From Bacillota bacterium (GTDB lineage: Bacteria; Bacillota; Clostridia; Acetivibrionales; DSM-1351): 64,000 nucleotides of DNA. The notes beneath the pieces are model-generated. The model saw only the letters and a list, made by a program, of their open reading frames with translations. It did no database searches and was not told where the DNA came from. Shown here piece by piece: positions 9,827 to 19,211 of the stretch (its first letter is position 1; each line of letters starts with the position of its first letter). Position numbers and translations under genes: made by a program. The stretch spans positions 1 through 64,000 of the forward strand of contig JAEXFI010000012.1 of NCBI GenBank assembly GCA_023400235.1. The letters are read 5' to 3'.

Positions 9827-10695
9827 ACTTCAGAACTTCCTATTTTAAATAATTTTCTGTACAAAAGCACCAGCGCTATTCCGAATATTACAAGGAAGGT
9901 ACCTATTGTATTTGAGTATCCAAAGTTATTATCCATAAGCGCTGTCCTGTAAATGTACATGGGCAGGTTCAAGGTCAGGTTTCCAGGACCGCCTCCCGTT
10001 GTCATTACAAGGATGTCCAGCTTCTGGAGCATGCTTGTACCTGAGAGCAATACACAGGTTCCTATGATATTTCTCAGCAAAGGAAGTGTAACATAGAGGT
10101 TTATCTGTATCTCATTTGCACCGTCAATTCTTGCTGCTTCATACAGAGCGTCGGGAATGGCGGCAATTTCAGCCAGTACCAGTATTGTTACAACCGCCGC
10201 GTATGGCAGCCAGGTCATGGTCACGGCGAAGAAGGATGTTCTATAATCCATAAACCAGTTTTGTGAAAAATCTTTAAAGCCTAATAATCTGACGATACTG
10301 TTTACGGCACCAAACTCGGGGTTCAGTATGCAAAGGAAAAGCATTCCCACTGCCGCTCCTGAAATAATATTGGGTATCATGAATACAGTTCGTGCAAACT
10401 TCCAATAAAACTCTTTCATATTCAGAATAATGGCGAATAACACACCGATGACCACATGTACGGTAGACTGAAGAAAAATCCATATAACCGTATTTAATAA
10501 ACCCTTTCTGAAGTCCATATCCTCAGTAAGCATTTGCACATAATTTTTCAGCCCGATAAAGACAGGCTTTGTTCCTGTAGTCCATTCGGTAAAGGAGCTA
10601 CCGAAAAGTATAGCAATAGATACCGCATAAACTATGAGAAACAAGATTATTGTCGGTAACAGGAACATAGCTATATAACCCTTATTTTTCGCCAT
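9823..10695 (-). CDS. CUT1 sugar ABC transporter permease (MalF-like)
   Basis: The protein has about 290 residues with six predicted membrane segments and the EAA loop (LYEAARIDGANEIQIN). It pairs with the downstream MalG-like protein to form the channel. The start at 10695 is chosen because GGAGG lies 5 nt upstream; the frame could extend to 10707, but that codon overlaps the Shine-Dalgarno sequence. It is separated from the binding-protein gene by a strong hairpin, which would explain lower permease than binding-protein expression. Confidence 0.93.
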   Translation of the reverse strand: MAKNKGYIAMFLLPTIILFLIVYAVSIAILFGSSFTEWTTGTKPVFIGLKNYVQMLTEDMDFRKGLLNTVIWIFLQSTVHVVIGVLFAIILNMKEFYWKFARTVFMIPNIISGAAVGMLFLCILNPEFGAVNSIVRLLGFKDFSQNWFMDYRTSFFAVTMTWLPYAAVVTILVLAEIAAIPDALYEAARIDGANEIQINLYVTLPLLRNIIGTCVLLSGTSMLQKLDILVMTTGGGPGNLTLNLPMYIYRTALMDNNFGYSNTIGTFLVIFGIALVLLYRKLFKIGSSEV

Positions 10696-10754
10696 ATTGA
10701 CCTCCATGAGCCGGGCAGCGGCTCAATCCCATTGATGAAAATTATTTCTTCTAA

Positions 10755-10793
10755 AATACAATTCTCCTCAAACCTGCCGAGGAGAATTGTATT
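10755..10793 (-). other. Strong intercistronic hairpin after the binding-protein gene
   Basis: A perfect 15-bp inverted repeat (AATACAATTCTCCTC / GAGGAGAATTGTATT, 9-nt loop) lies 33 bp after the binding-protein stop and before the permease genes, with TTTT on the minus strand. Such hairpins usually act as leaky terminators and 3' stabilisers that keep binding protein in excess. Confidence 0.75.
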
Positions 10794-10825
10794 CTAGCCT
10801 TAATTAGTGTTGTTGCTGAGTGGTA

Positions 10826-12178
10826 CTATTTATTCTTAGCTGCAGTATCAGTAAGTTTCTTTGCCATCTGTTCTGCTGTTATCTGCTTGAAGGAGAGCTC
10901 AGGATACAAATTCTTCCATGCATCAGTAACATTTGGGAATACAATAGTATCAAAATACTGATATTTTACTTTTGCGCTATTTCCTACATCGATAGTTTCT
11001 ACGAATAGAGGATATTTCTGCTTGAAGGCTTCTGAGGGCTGTACCTTGTCAGACACAGGCAATACGTTTCCAAGCTCGAGAGCTATGGACTGGCCTTCTG
11101 CACCTGTCTTGAACTTAATGAATTCAGCAGCAGCATCCTTTGCTTCCTGGGACTGCGAGCCAACCATGTAGCCTACTTCATAGGAGCAGAAAGCACCGCT
11201 TCCTGGATATGCCGCTACCCCCACCTTTTTGTCAAAGCCTTCGGGAGATTTGGACTTATCACTGAAATCACCGATCATCCAAGGTCCATTTGGTATTATA
11301 GCCGCCTTGCCCTGGCAGAAGTTGTTTGCAGCATTTGCATAAACTGCGCCTAAAGCATCCTTGGTTGTATATTTCTGAAGCATTACCTGAATCTTATTGA
11401 GTCCGTCAATCATTTCAGGAGTTTCAAAGTTTGTAGGATGCAGGGTATTCATGAATTTGTTGCCCGCATCACCGTTTGTACCAACAATTGATGAAAGCAA
11501 AAGATTGGTGGTCCATGCGTTTTCACCTGTCATGAGTGCTAAAGGCGTGAAGCCTGCAGTTTTTAGCTTTTCACAGTTCTCAAGGAATTGCTCCCAGGTT
11601 TCAGCAGGCTTTATGCCCGCCTTTTCAAACATTTCCTTATTGTAGAAGTATCCGATAACCTGCTTCTGATCGCTTATTGACCAAACCTTGCCGTCACGGG
11701 TGTTTGCTGCAATAGCTTCATCCCCTAATTCAGACTTCCACTGTGTATCCTTATCAAGGTAATCATTGAAGGCCGTAGCTAGATTTCCCTTTATCAATAT
11801 TTCGTTTATTCCGTTTTTACCCATGACAACATCAGGAAGATCGCCGGAAGCCGCCAATATTTTCATCTTGTCATTATAAGCAGTATCACTTGGGATTTCT
11901 TCCACTGATACTTCTATTTCCTTGCCGAATTTTTCGTTAAACTTTGCTATCTGCTCTTTTTCAAATGCAGCAGATGAATGAGTACCAACTCTGAAGGTTG
12001 GATATTTTATCTTAACCGGTGTCTTTGTTTCCACTTTTGTTGTATCAGCCACTTGCGAATTAGCTGACTGCGAATTGTTGGCATCTTTATCAGTGGAGCT
12101 GCCACAGCCAATTAAAGAAGCAGTAATAGCCACAGCCATTGTCATAGTAAGACAACTCTTAACGATTGACTTTTTCAT
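10826..12178 (-). CDS. Sugar ABC transporter substrate-binding lipoprotein
   Basis: The 450-residue extracellular solute-binding protein belongs to family 1 (MalE-like). It has a lipoprotein signal ending at LIGC (Cys25), a low-complexity linker rich in N, S and T, then the two-lobed binding fold. AGGAGG stands 7 nt before the ATG. It is the first gene of the importer operon and is followed by a hairpin and the two permeases. The substrate is inferred to be an oligosaccharide cleaved by the cytoplasmic GH65 enzyme and released outside by the SLH-anchored enzyme encoded next to it. Confidence 0.93.
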   Translation of the reverse strand: MKKSIVKSCLTMTMAVAITASLIGCGSSTDKDANNSQSANSQVADTTKVETKTPVKIKYPTFRVGTHSSAAFEKEQIAKFNEKFGKEIEVSVEEIPSDTAYNDKMKILAASGDLPDVVMGKNGINEILIKGNLATAFNDYLDKDTQWKSELGDEAIAANTRDGKVWSISDQKQVIGYFYNKEMFEKAGIKPAETWEQFLENCEKLKTAGFTPLALMTGENAWTTNLLLSSIVGTNGDAGNKFMNTLHPTNFETPEMIDGLNKIQVMLQKYTTKDALGAVYANAANNFCQGKAAIIPNGPWMIGDFSDKSKSPEGFDKKVGVAAYPGSGAFCSYEVGYMVGSQSQEAKDAAAEFIKFKTGAEGQSIALELGNVLPVSDKVQPSEAFKQKYPLFVETIDVGNSAKVKYQYFDTIVFPNVTDAWKNLYPELSFKQITAEQMAKKLTDTAAKNK

Positions 12179-12215
12179 TTAAATTCCTCCTAAAATATTT
12201 TCACATTGTGCAACA

Positions 12216-12260
12216 GTAGCGCTACAACTACATTATAGAGGCTTGCAAGAGATAAGTTAA
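12216..12260 (-). promoter_or_regulatory. Probable SigA promoter with palindromic operator
   Basis: Reading the minus strand there is TTAACT (12260-12255), a 17-nt spacer and TATAAT (12237-12232). A perfect 10-bp palindrome GTAGCGCTAC (12225-12216) lies at the expected transcription start. The 5' leader to the binding-protein ATG would be about 45 nt. The palindrome position suits a repressor site, although no LacI-type gene lies in the window. Confidence 0.5.
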
Positions 12261-12434
12261 TTTGATATTCGTACTTGTTTTTGTAAAATTCCTTATAAAA
12301 TACCCCTCTGCAGAAGAATTCTTTTTGACTTGATATTAATTTGTAATATCTTTACTATTGTATTAATATTTTTACCTTTATTTTGCAAAAATACATTGGA
12401 ACGCCCCCCTATGCCGGCTTTCTTCCTGTAATGA

Positions 12435-12468
12435 AAAGGAGCCCAAGGCTATGACCCTGGACTCCTTT
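12435..12468 (-). terminator. Rho-independent terminator after the SLH-anchored enzyme gene
   Basis: An imperfect hairpin with AAAGGAG and CTCCTTT outer arms and an inner CCAGGGT/GCCTTGG region starts 8 bp after the stop codon at 12476. A TTTT run follows on the minus strand. Confidence 0.6.
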
Positions 12469-12475
12469 ATTCCTT

Positions 12476-15400
12476 TTACTGTCCGGCTAGCAGGTTATAC
12501 AGCACCTGTACAGCTTCAGCCCTTGATGTATATGCTTTAGGCTTAAGTTGACCATTTTCTCCTGAAATAATACCTGCTCCAACAAACAGCTTCATTGTAT
12601 CCTTTGCGTAGCCCGATATCCTGTCACTGTCGCTAAAGCCTTCAAGGTTTCCGGCCGTTGCCTTTGGCAATTCACCAAGCTTGTTCAACATGCTATGGAG
12701 AATAACCAGCATATCCTGTCTGCTTACAGGAGCCTCCGGCCTGAATTTGTTATCCCCTGTTCCCGAAACCAGACCCAGCCGCTTTGCAGTGGCCAGATAG
12801 CCGGAATAATACTTGCTGCCGGCATCAGCAAAGTTATCGGTTGCTTTTTTATCAGCCTCTATACCGTATGCATTCATTGCCATTATAAGGAAGTCAGCTC
12901 TGGTAACCTGCTTTCCAGGTGCGAAGCTGCTGTCTCCCACTCCTGAGATAATGCCTCTGGCGGACATGAACCCAACAGCCTTTTCATACCAGCTATCTGG
13001 CTTTACATCCTTGAAATTGACTTCCTTGTACCCCACAGCATACTTTGAGAAATGAGTGGTTACAAAGTCAACCGTACCTGCAGCAGGATTGTATCTGCTT
13101 CTGACAGCCTTCAGGTTACCTGCATCATCTATGTGGTATATGATTATGCAGTCATGCTTCTCATTTTGCTTTGGAGTGTAAGGTATGCCTGACCGGGCAG
13201 TTCCTCCTCCAAGATCTGATATTTCCTTATTGCCGGCCTGAATCGAGAAATTATAAACCGGCCTTTCACCTACAGCAGCCCTAACTCCCTCAGCCAAAGA
13301 GGAAGCTTCTACTTTGTTGATGCTTATGTCTATATTTGAGGTGGAGGCTGCTGCATTTATGGTTGCTATTGCCTTTGTATCAAATATTACACTTCCGATT
13401 GCTGTGCTGACCTTGACCTCCGCCCCTGCCGTTGCAGCTATTTCCTTTAAAGCCTCTGAAGGCAGTCCCAGCTTAACGGAATTGATGTCCCTGGAGGATT
13501 CAAGCTTGATTTCAACTATGGCCTTTTGGCCGTTATTTCCGGCTTCCCTGGCTTTTTGTGCAAGATTTTGAATAGTAGCCTTTCCTATCTCAGCCACAGC
13601 TCCGCCTGATTCACTTCCAGCTTTTATGGAAACGGACAGCACTGTATTATCTCCGGTGTTTGTGGAAGTAACCGGACTAGCTGTGTCTTCCGTCTTGCCC
13701 GGAGAAGTATTTCCTCCACCATTGTTTCCCGTATTTCCTCCTGACTGATTCGCAGGAGCTACGGTAATACTCAGTACTTTACTGTCTTCTTGTGCAGGTT
13801 CTCCGCTGTCTTCCACCCTGAGGCTTATACTGAAGGTACCTGCCGCCGAAGGAGTACCAGCTATAGCTCCGGAGCTTGTTACGGAAAGACCAGCCGGAAG
13901 TCCGGTCCCGCTCCATTCATATGGTGCTGTTCCACCTGCTGCTGTCAGGTTAAGGGAATATGCCTCTCCAACCTTACCGTTTGGCAGTGACGCAGTAGCT
14001 ATGGATACAGGACTTGTCTGTGAATCCTTCAGAACAATTGTAACTTCCCCGGTATTCATGGGAACACTTACAATACCGTTGGCATCATCTACCGTACCTA
14101 CAGAAGCCGACGCTATATTGTTTACCATTATGGGAAGCTGAATGCTCCATTGTTCAACAGTAGCCGCATCAACTTTGGCATTCTGGCTGTCGCACTCCAA
14201 GGTAACCTTCAGGCTGCTTCCAACCTTCTCAATTTTGTAGCCTGCCCTTCCTCCCTGGAGAACAGGATAGTTTGAAACCTCTGCAACTACCTTGTTGCCG
14301 CTGGTGGCATTTGTCACCCATTCATCCGGTATACCACGTCCGATTATGATATCCACATTTTTGTTGTCATTATATACTTTCTCTGCTATAAGTGCATCGT
14401 ATAACACCTTTGATGCTGTTGCCTGTCCCCACATGTGCTGGCAGGAACCGCCGCCTCCTGAAGCATTATCATGGCTCCAAAGTGCAGATGTAGGCTCCTG
14501 TCCCGGAAAATTGGTAGGTCCAACGCCTTCCCACCAGCCAAAAGGTGAGCTCATTGCACTGTTTACGGCAAATTCATAAGCCTTTATTCCTATATCTCTG
14601 TACTCTTCACCGCGAAGGGCTGCAATACCGTAACCGGCATTGTAGGCACTGGAGTACCAGCCGTGAGGATAACCTCCGAAATTATAGGGTGAAGCACCCG
14701 GCAGGTTTTTACGCCTTTCAATACCATATGCATAGGTCTGGTCTATCATGTCTATATTGGCTCCGGCCTCACTTTGGTCGGCACCATATAAATACCCGTC
14801 CCAGGGGAAGGAACCAAACAGAAGCATTGATGCCCAGTTTGCATCCCTTACATCGTTACACCTGTTATTTGTGTTGGGTTCAACTATGGAAGCAGGAATA
14901 TAGTCCAGATTATAGTCGCTGATTGTCTTTTCAAGTGTTTCCGTGACGACCTTCAATAGGCTGTCATATTCTGTCAATGCCCATTGAGCTTCCGATAAAT
15001 AGTACTCTTTCTGACTCTGCCCGCTTTCTTTTATAGCCAGCTCATTACAGATATACCTGTAGGCTATAAGCCCCATGAGTGCAGCCTGATCATCAACTGT
15101 CCACTGACCGTAGGAATCAATTGCAAGTGTGCTTTTCATAATCCCGTCGTGGTTTGCACCTGTGCGGTCATCATGTATTGAATGTGCCATTTTCTTGAGG
15201 ACACCCTCATACTTTTCCTTTATAAAGTCAAGATCTCCTGTTTTGCTCAAATACACAGAATATGCCCATGGCAGCTTCCAGTTTGCATCCCAGTATAAGT
15301 CAGGGTCAACTTCACCGTTTTCAATGTTTATGCCCCCTGTCATGGGAACACTTTCAAGATAATTCTTTGCTTCCACAAAATCACCGGCAGTAATAAGTGA

Positions 15401-18400
15401 CTGCAAAATTCCTATGGTATCATGTGAAAACAGTCTGTCATAGCCATTTTCTCCAACATGCAAAAATGTATTGTCCTTTATAATAAGAGTGTAGATATAC
15501 CCTGCCTTATATGCATTTACCAGGCTGTCCTTGTTATTTGCATCCTTGCTGTTGGGGAGCTTTATGTCTATTATACCTGAAAGCCTGTTATCCCAGTATG
15601 TCCTCATTGCTGCATAGTTGTTCTCAAATATACTGTTCTCACCCACATCAGCAACTGCCCTGGCAGCTTCAAGAATTTTCTGGTCTGCGGGGAATTCCAC
15701 CTTGGGCTCTACCTCATGCCGTTCTCCGGTATGACCTTCGTTTTCAAATCTGTCGGCTTTTATGGCATACTCTCTGACCACCGTCTCTCCTGCATTAATT
15801 ACATATGCAGCCTCCGCCTGGTCATTGAGGGGCAATAATTCCTTAGATACCACAGGGAGCAGTCTCTTTTCACCGGAATCATTTACCACTGTCATTTTCA
15901 CATATGCAACCTCCACAGGGTTGCCTTCAATGGTATGCTTATTGGCGAATTCCTCTATTTTATATTTTACATTGTCCACTGTGTATTCACTTACATAGCA
16001 GGGGAGATAGCCGTCTCTGTTGTACCAGTCGACTGCAGCCCCTTTTTCCTTAAGGCCGGTGACGCCAAATCTTATCATGAGATTTCCCCTGCTGGCCAGC
16101 CTGAAGGAGCCGTCAATATATGCAATAGGCGCATTCATGTCACCTTCAAAGCCAAAGGAGCCGGTCAGCCCACCATCTGTTTCTGAGGTGTACCTGCCTG
16201 AAACCTGAAGCTTTGAAATGGCATTGAGAACCTCTGCATAGGCCTGGAGCTTTTCCTCCTCGGAAGCGTCCGCAGCCAATTGCTTTGCAGCTTCAACAGC
16301 ATCTGTCAAAACAGCTACCGACACATCTGTATAGCCTTTAACCACCACATTGTCAATGCTGGCTATAAAGCTGCTGAAGTCTGCAGTGTTTAGATTCAGA
16401 ACCAGATTGTCCTTTGCTGCCTGCAGTCTGCCTTTTTCAGCATCAATTTCCTCCTGTGAGGCATCGAAGTTATTCAGGCAATTTCTTGCAGCTTCAGTTG
16501 CTTGCACTAAAGCCAGCCAGGACTCCAGAGTATAGATTTTGTCATTGCAATTTCCTGTTTCGGCTACAAGAGCCTCAAGAGCACTTCTGTCCACACTCAG
16601 TTCTTTTATGACCTTCAGTATACCTGTTCCCAGGTGTGCCTCAGAAACGAAACTGCCTGAAACCGTCTTGCCATAAAATTCATTTTGAGTGTAGTAGTTT
16701 TTTGCCATGACGGTCCAGCAGTAAATGCCGTTTTTCAGCGTAGTCTGAGTTACGGCTACCGCATATCTTTTGTTGGCTTGTATTTCATAAGAAAGCTTTG
16801 CAGTTGTCAGCCCGCCACTTACAACATCTTTTTTATTGACAGTGGTTTGCGCCAGTACCGGTCCCACGGGAAGTCCACTGCTGTTTGTTTCATACAGCTT
16901 AACCACCAGATCACTTCCGTCATCCGACACCTTTGTCAGGCCAAGCTGCACATATTCCATTCTAAATGCCTGGTCTGCCGTAAAGGTCTGGTATCTGTCC
17001 TGCTGATCCCCGGTATGCCCCAGGGCATAGCTCAGGCCCTTCTTATTTCCTGTGTAGTCTATCATTACATTTGTGCTTTTTCTTACAAGCTCAGTATGAG
17101 CCTGGATAAGTCCTGCTTTTGCATTGTCTACCTCTGCCTGTGTTGCATCAGCTTTTCCAAGAATTGTACGGGCTGTTTCTCTGGCAGCAGCAAAATTTGT
17201 CCAGGATTCATCTGTAAAGTAGCTCTTGGTTATTCCTGCAAATTCATCATATTTAGCTTGCAGGGAAGCTTTGTCAACAACCTCTACGTCGCTCACCGCT
17301 ATACTTGACAGTGAGGAGTTGCCATCCCTGATATTCTTATATTTTTGTACAGCCTTGACCTTCAGTTCTTTGTTTGCCGGGACAACCACCTGATATTTGT
17401 ATACTCTGGAAGTTCCGTCCGCCTCCATTTTTTTAAGGGCAACAGGGACATCATCCAGATAGAATTCTACATCCATCTTAGCCTGCCAGATTCCCGTGCT
17501 GAACACGACTGTTGTGGAGGCTGTCTGCGCTTCCACCGAGAAGCTCCAGCCCACATTTTCCTTGCATGGGCCGGCAGCTCTGTCATCCGGTAAAGGCAGA
17601 AAGACACCGAAACCCGTATCATTGGTACCAGTTTCATGGCCGGTCATTCCGTCTGTCCACGAAGAAGCGGTACGATTAGCGTCATTGTTTGTCACCTTAC
17701 CTTCAGTCACAGTATTTGAAAGGGTAGTGAAGGTAATGACATTCTGAATATTCTTCTTGACGGTTATAATTCCGTTTGAGCCGTCACCTTTCAAATGCAG
17801 CCAGTCAACTTTTCCAACTGAGGTCATATCAAAGCTGTATACGCCGTTAATTTGATTGCTGGAAATCATCAGGTCCCCTGTATCAAACTCCAGATTACTC
17901 TTCGCCCGTTCCAAAGCTGACTTTGCACTGTCAACGGCAGACTGGACAGCCTCTGGATCTTCAAGACAGGTTTTTGCGACATTTCTGGCATTGTCAAAAA
18001 CGGCCCAGGTTTCATCCGTATATGAGCCCTGCTCCAAATCCTTAACCTGATTGTACAGATCTTGCAGAGCAGCCTTGTCAACGGATACATCACTGCTCAC
18101 CGCAACACCTGAGAGTGAAAAATTCCCCCACTGTGATAAAGTTTCTTTTTGAATTGCCTCAACCTTAAGCTCTGTATTTGCAGGTACGATCACCTGGTAT
18201 TTGTAAACCTGGGAGTTGACATCTGCCCATATGCTTTTAGTGTCAAACAGGGTGCCGTCCATGTAGAATTTCACATCCACCTTTGCCTGCCACATTCCAA
18301 GCCCAAATACTACGGTTGTAGTCTGGGGCTGCTCCCCTACCGTAAAGGTGCAGCCTATATCATCTCCGCTCCAAACAGCAGGTCCTCTTTCGCCGGCGGG

Positions 18401-18790
18401 AAAGAAAACCCCAAAGCCTGTGTCGTCGGTACCGGTTGTATATCCGTCCATACCGTCACTCCAGGTATAAGACAGAAATCTTGAATCCCCGCCCTTATCC
18501 ATTTTACCCTCGGTGCCGGTAGTTCCTGTTCCAAGCGTACCGAAGGAAATTACACCCGGAGATGTGTTTTTCTTTATTTGTATTATATTTCCCGAGCTGT
18601 TTCCCTTTAAGTGCAGCCAGTCAATATCCCCAATTTGTGTCAGATTCAGCTTAAGCTCACCGCTTAACTGAACTTGGTCGATTACAAGGTTTGAAGCCGC
18701 ATAGGTTACTCCGCCTTGAAATACTGCTGAAAGCAGCAAGCTAACGCATACTATCACCGAAACCATTTTTAAAATAACTCTTTTAAACAT
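12476..18790 (-). CDS. Giant SLH-anchored secreted glycosidase-like protein
   Basis: The 2104-residue protein starts at an ATG with GGGAGGG 4 nt upstream. Residues 1-32 are a signal peptide. Two related modules of about 200 residues (33-234 and 305-500; both contain DWLHLKG and the SDGM/TDGM-TGFGVF pattern) are each followed by a FIVAR-like helical segment (235 and 503). A third unrelated module (about 576-730) is followed by another FIVAR segment. About 867-1487 looks like a six-hairpin (alpha/alpha)6 glycosidase, with candidate acids in SHDTIG, DANWKLPW and VDDQAA; I cannot assign a GH family. A He_PIG Ig-like domain (about 1594-1678), a Gly/Asn/Thr linker, a pre-SLH domain and three SLH modules (about 1922-2104) complete it. 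It should be held in the S-layer and release oligosaccharides for the importer encoded downstream. Confidence 0.88.
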   Translation of the reverse strand: MFKRVILKMVSVIVCVSLLLSAVFQGGVTYAASNLVIDQVQLSGELKLNLTQIGDIDWLHLKGNSSGNIIQIKKNTSPGVISFGTLGTGTTGTEGKMDKGGDSRFLSYTWSDGMDGYTTGTDDTGFGVFFPAGERGPAVWSGDDIGCTFTVGEQPQTTTVVFGLGMWQAKVDVKFYMDGTLFDTKSIWADVNSQVYKYQVIVPANTELKVEAIQKETLSQWGNFSLSGVAVSSDVSVDKAALQDLYNQVKDLEQGSYTDETWAVFDNARNVAKTCLEDPEAVQSAVDSAKSALERAKSNLEFDTGDLMISSNQINGVYSFDMTSVGKVDWLHLKGDGSNGIITVKKNIQNVITFTTLSNTVTEGKVTNNDANRTASSWTDGMTGHETGTNDTGFGVFLPLPDDRAAGPCKENVGWSFSVEAQTASTTVVFSTGIWQAKMDVEFYLDDVPVALKKMEADGTSRVYKYQVVVPANKELKVKAVQKYKNIRDGNSSLSSIAVSDVEVVDKASLQAKYDEFAGITKSYFTDESWTNFAAARETARTILGKADATQAEVDNAKAGLIQAHTELVRKSTNVMIDYTGNKKGLSYALGHTGDQQDRYQTFTADQAFRMEYVQLGLTKVSDDGSDLVVKLYETNSSGLPVGPVLAQTTVNKKDVVSGGLTTAKLSYEIQANKRYAVAVTQTTLKNGIYCWTVMAKNYYTQNEFYGKTVSGSFVSEAHLGTGILKVIKELSVDRSALEALVAETGNCNDKIYTLESWLALVQATEAARNCLNNFDASQEEIDAEKGRLQAAKDNLVLNLNTADFSSFIASIDNVVVKGYTDVSVAVLTDAVEAAKQLAADASEEEKLQAYAEVLNAISKLQVSGRYTSETDGGLTGSFGFEGDMNAPIAYIDGSFRLASRGNLMIRFGVTGLKEKGAAVDWYNRDGYLPCYVSEYTVDNVKYKIEEFANKHTIEGNPVEVAYVKMTVVNDSGEKRLLPVVSKELLPLNDQAEAAYVINAGETVVREYAIKADRFENEGHTGERHEVEPKVEFPADQKILEAARAVADVGENSIFENNYAAMRTYWDNRLSGIIDIKLPNSKDANNKDSLVNAYKAGYIYTLIIKDNTFLHVGENGYDRLFSHDTIGILQSLITAGDFVEAKNYLESVPMTGGINIENGEVDPDLYWDANWKLPWAYSVYLSKTGDLDFIKEKYEGVLKKMAHSIHDDRTGANHDGIMKSTLAIDSYGQWTVDDQAALMGLIAYRYICNELAIKESGQSQKEYYLSEAQWALTEYDSLLKVVTETLEKTISDYNLDYIPASIVEPNTNNRCNDVRDANWASMLLFGSFPWDGYLYGADQSEAGANIDMIDQTYAYGIERRKNLPGASPYNFGGYPHGWYSSAYNAGYGIAALRGEEYRDIGIKAYEFAVNSAMSSPFGWWEGVGPTNFPGQEPTSALWSHDNASGGGGSCQHMWGQATASKVLYDALIAEKVYNDNKNVDIIIGRGIPDEWVTNATSGNKVVAEVSNYPVLQGGRAGYKIEKVGSSLKVTLECDSQNAKVDAATVEQWSIQLPIMVNNIASASVGTVDDANGIVSVPMNTGEVTIVLKDSQTSPVSIATASLPNGKVGEAYSLNLTAAGGTAPYEWSGTGLPAGLSVTSSGAIAGTPSAAGTFSISLRVEDSGEPAQEDSKVLSITVAPANQSGGNTGNNGGGNTSPGKTEDTASPVTSTNTGDNTVLSVSIKAGSESGGAVAEIGKATIQNLAQKAREAGNNGQKAIVEIKLESSRDINSVKLGLPSEALKEIAATAGAEVKVSTAIGSVIFDTKAIATINAAASTSNIDISINKVEASSLAEGVRAAVGERPVYNFSIQAGNKEISDLGGGTARSGIPYTPKQNEKHDCIIIYHIDDAGNLKAVRSRYNPAAGTVDFVTTHFSKYAVGYKEVNFKDVKPDSWYEKAVGFMSARGIISGVGDSSFAPGKQVTRADFLIMAMNAYGIEADKKATDNFADAGSKYYSGYLATAKRLGLVSGTGDNKFRPEAPVSRQDMLVILHSMLNKLGELPKATAGNLEGFSDSDRISGYAKDTMKLFVGAGIISGENGQLKPKAYTSRAEAVQVLYNLLAGQ

Positions 18791-19190
18791 TTTTCCCTCC
18801 CATGAAAAGCTTTTAAAAGTTTGTTTTAATACTGCTTTTGACTACTCCTTTCTTTTCAGATGACCTACTATTTTGTATAAGTTCCTGAAGATGTGACAGG
18901 ACGGTTGTAAAATTCCAGCAGCTGTAACCCACTTGTCCCAATTTAATAATTCATTTTTAATTATATTTCTTGACATGAATATAGTTAATGCAATTAAAGT
19001 ACATGTTCTTGCAATATTTTTGTCTTTATTTCATTTAAACTCAACACGGTGCTATTCTCTTGTACTATCTTGAGAATTCTTTAGTTTTTTTTACCTATTT
19101 TTATTCATTGAAGGATTGTGGCGTATTTTGTAGAATAATAGAATAATGCAATGAAATAATTACTTAAGGTTTTACTACATATTATTATGT
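18791..19190. promoter_or_regulatory. Divergent intergenic region with a promoter for the yesMN-like pair
   Basis: This 400-bp AT-rich gap separates the SLH enzyme gene from the divergent two-component genes. On the plus strand TTGAAG (19108-19113), a 17-nt spacer and TAGAAT (19131-19136) form a plausible SigA promoter for the kinase gene. On the minus strand I find no convincing -35/-10 pair for the SLH gene, which would suit an activator-dependent promoter controlled by the AraC-type regulator. Confidence 0.5.
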
Positions 19191-19211
19191 GTGGATAAAG
19201 GAGCTGGCAAA

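Noticed and set aside
18970..18993. TTGACA at 18970 as a promoter for the YesM-like gene
   Set aside because: There is no reasonable -10 at 16-18 nt spacing. The TTGAAG/TAGAAT pair at 19108-19136 is better and closer.
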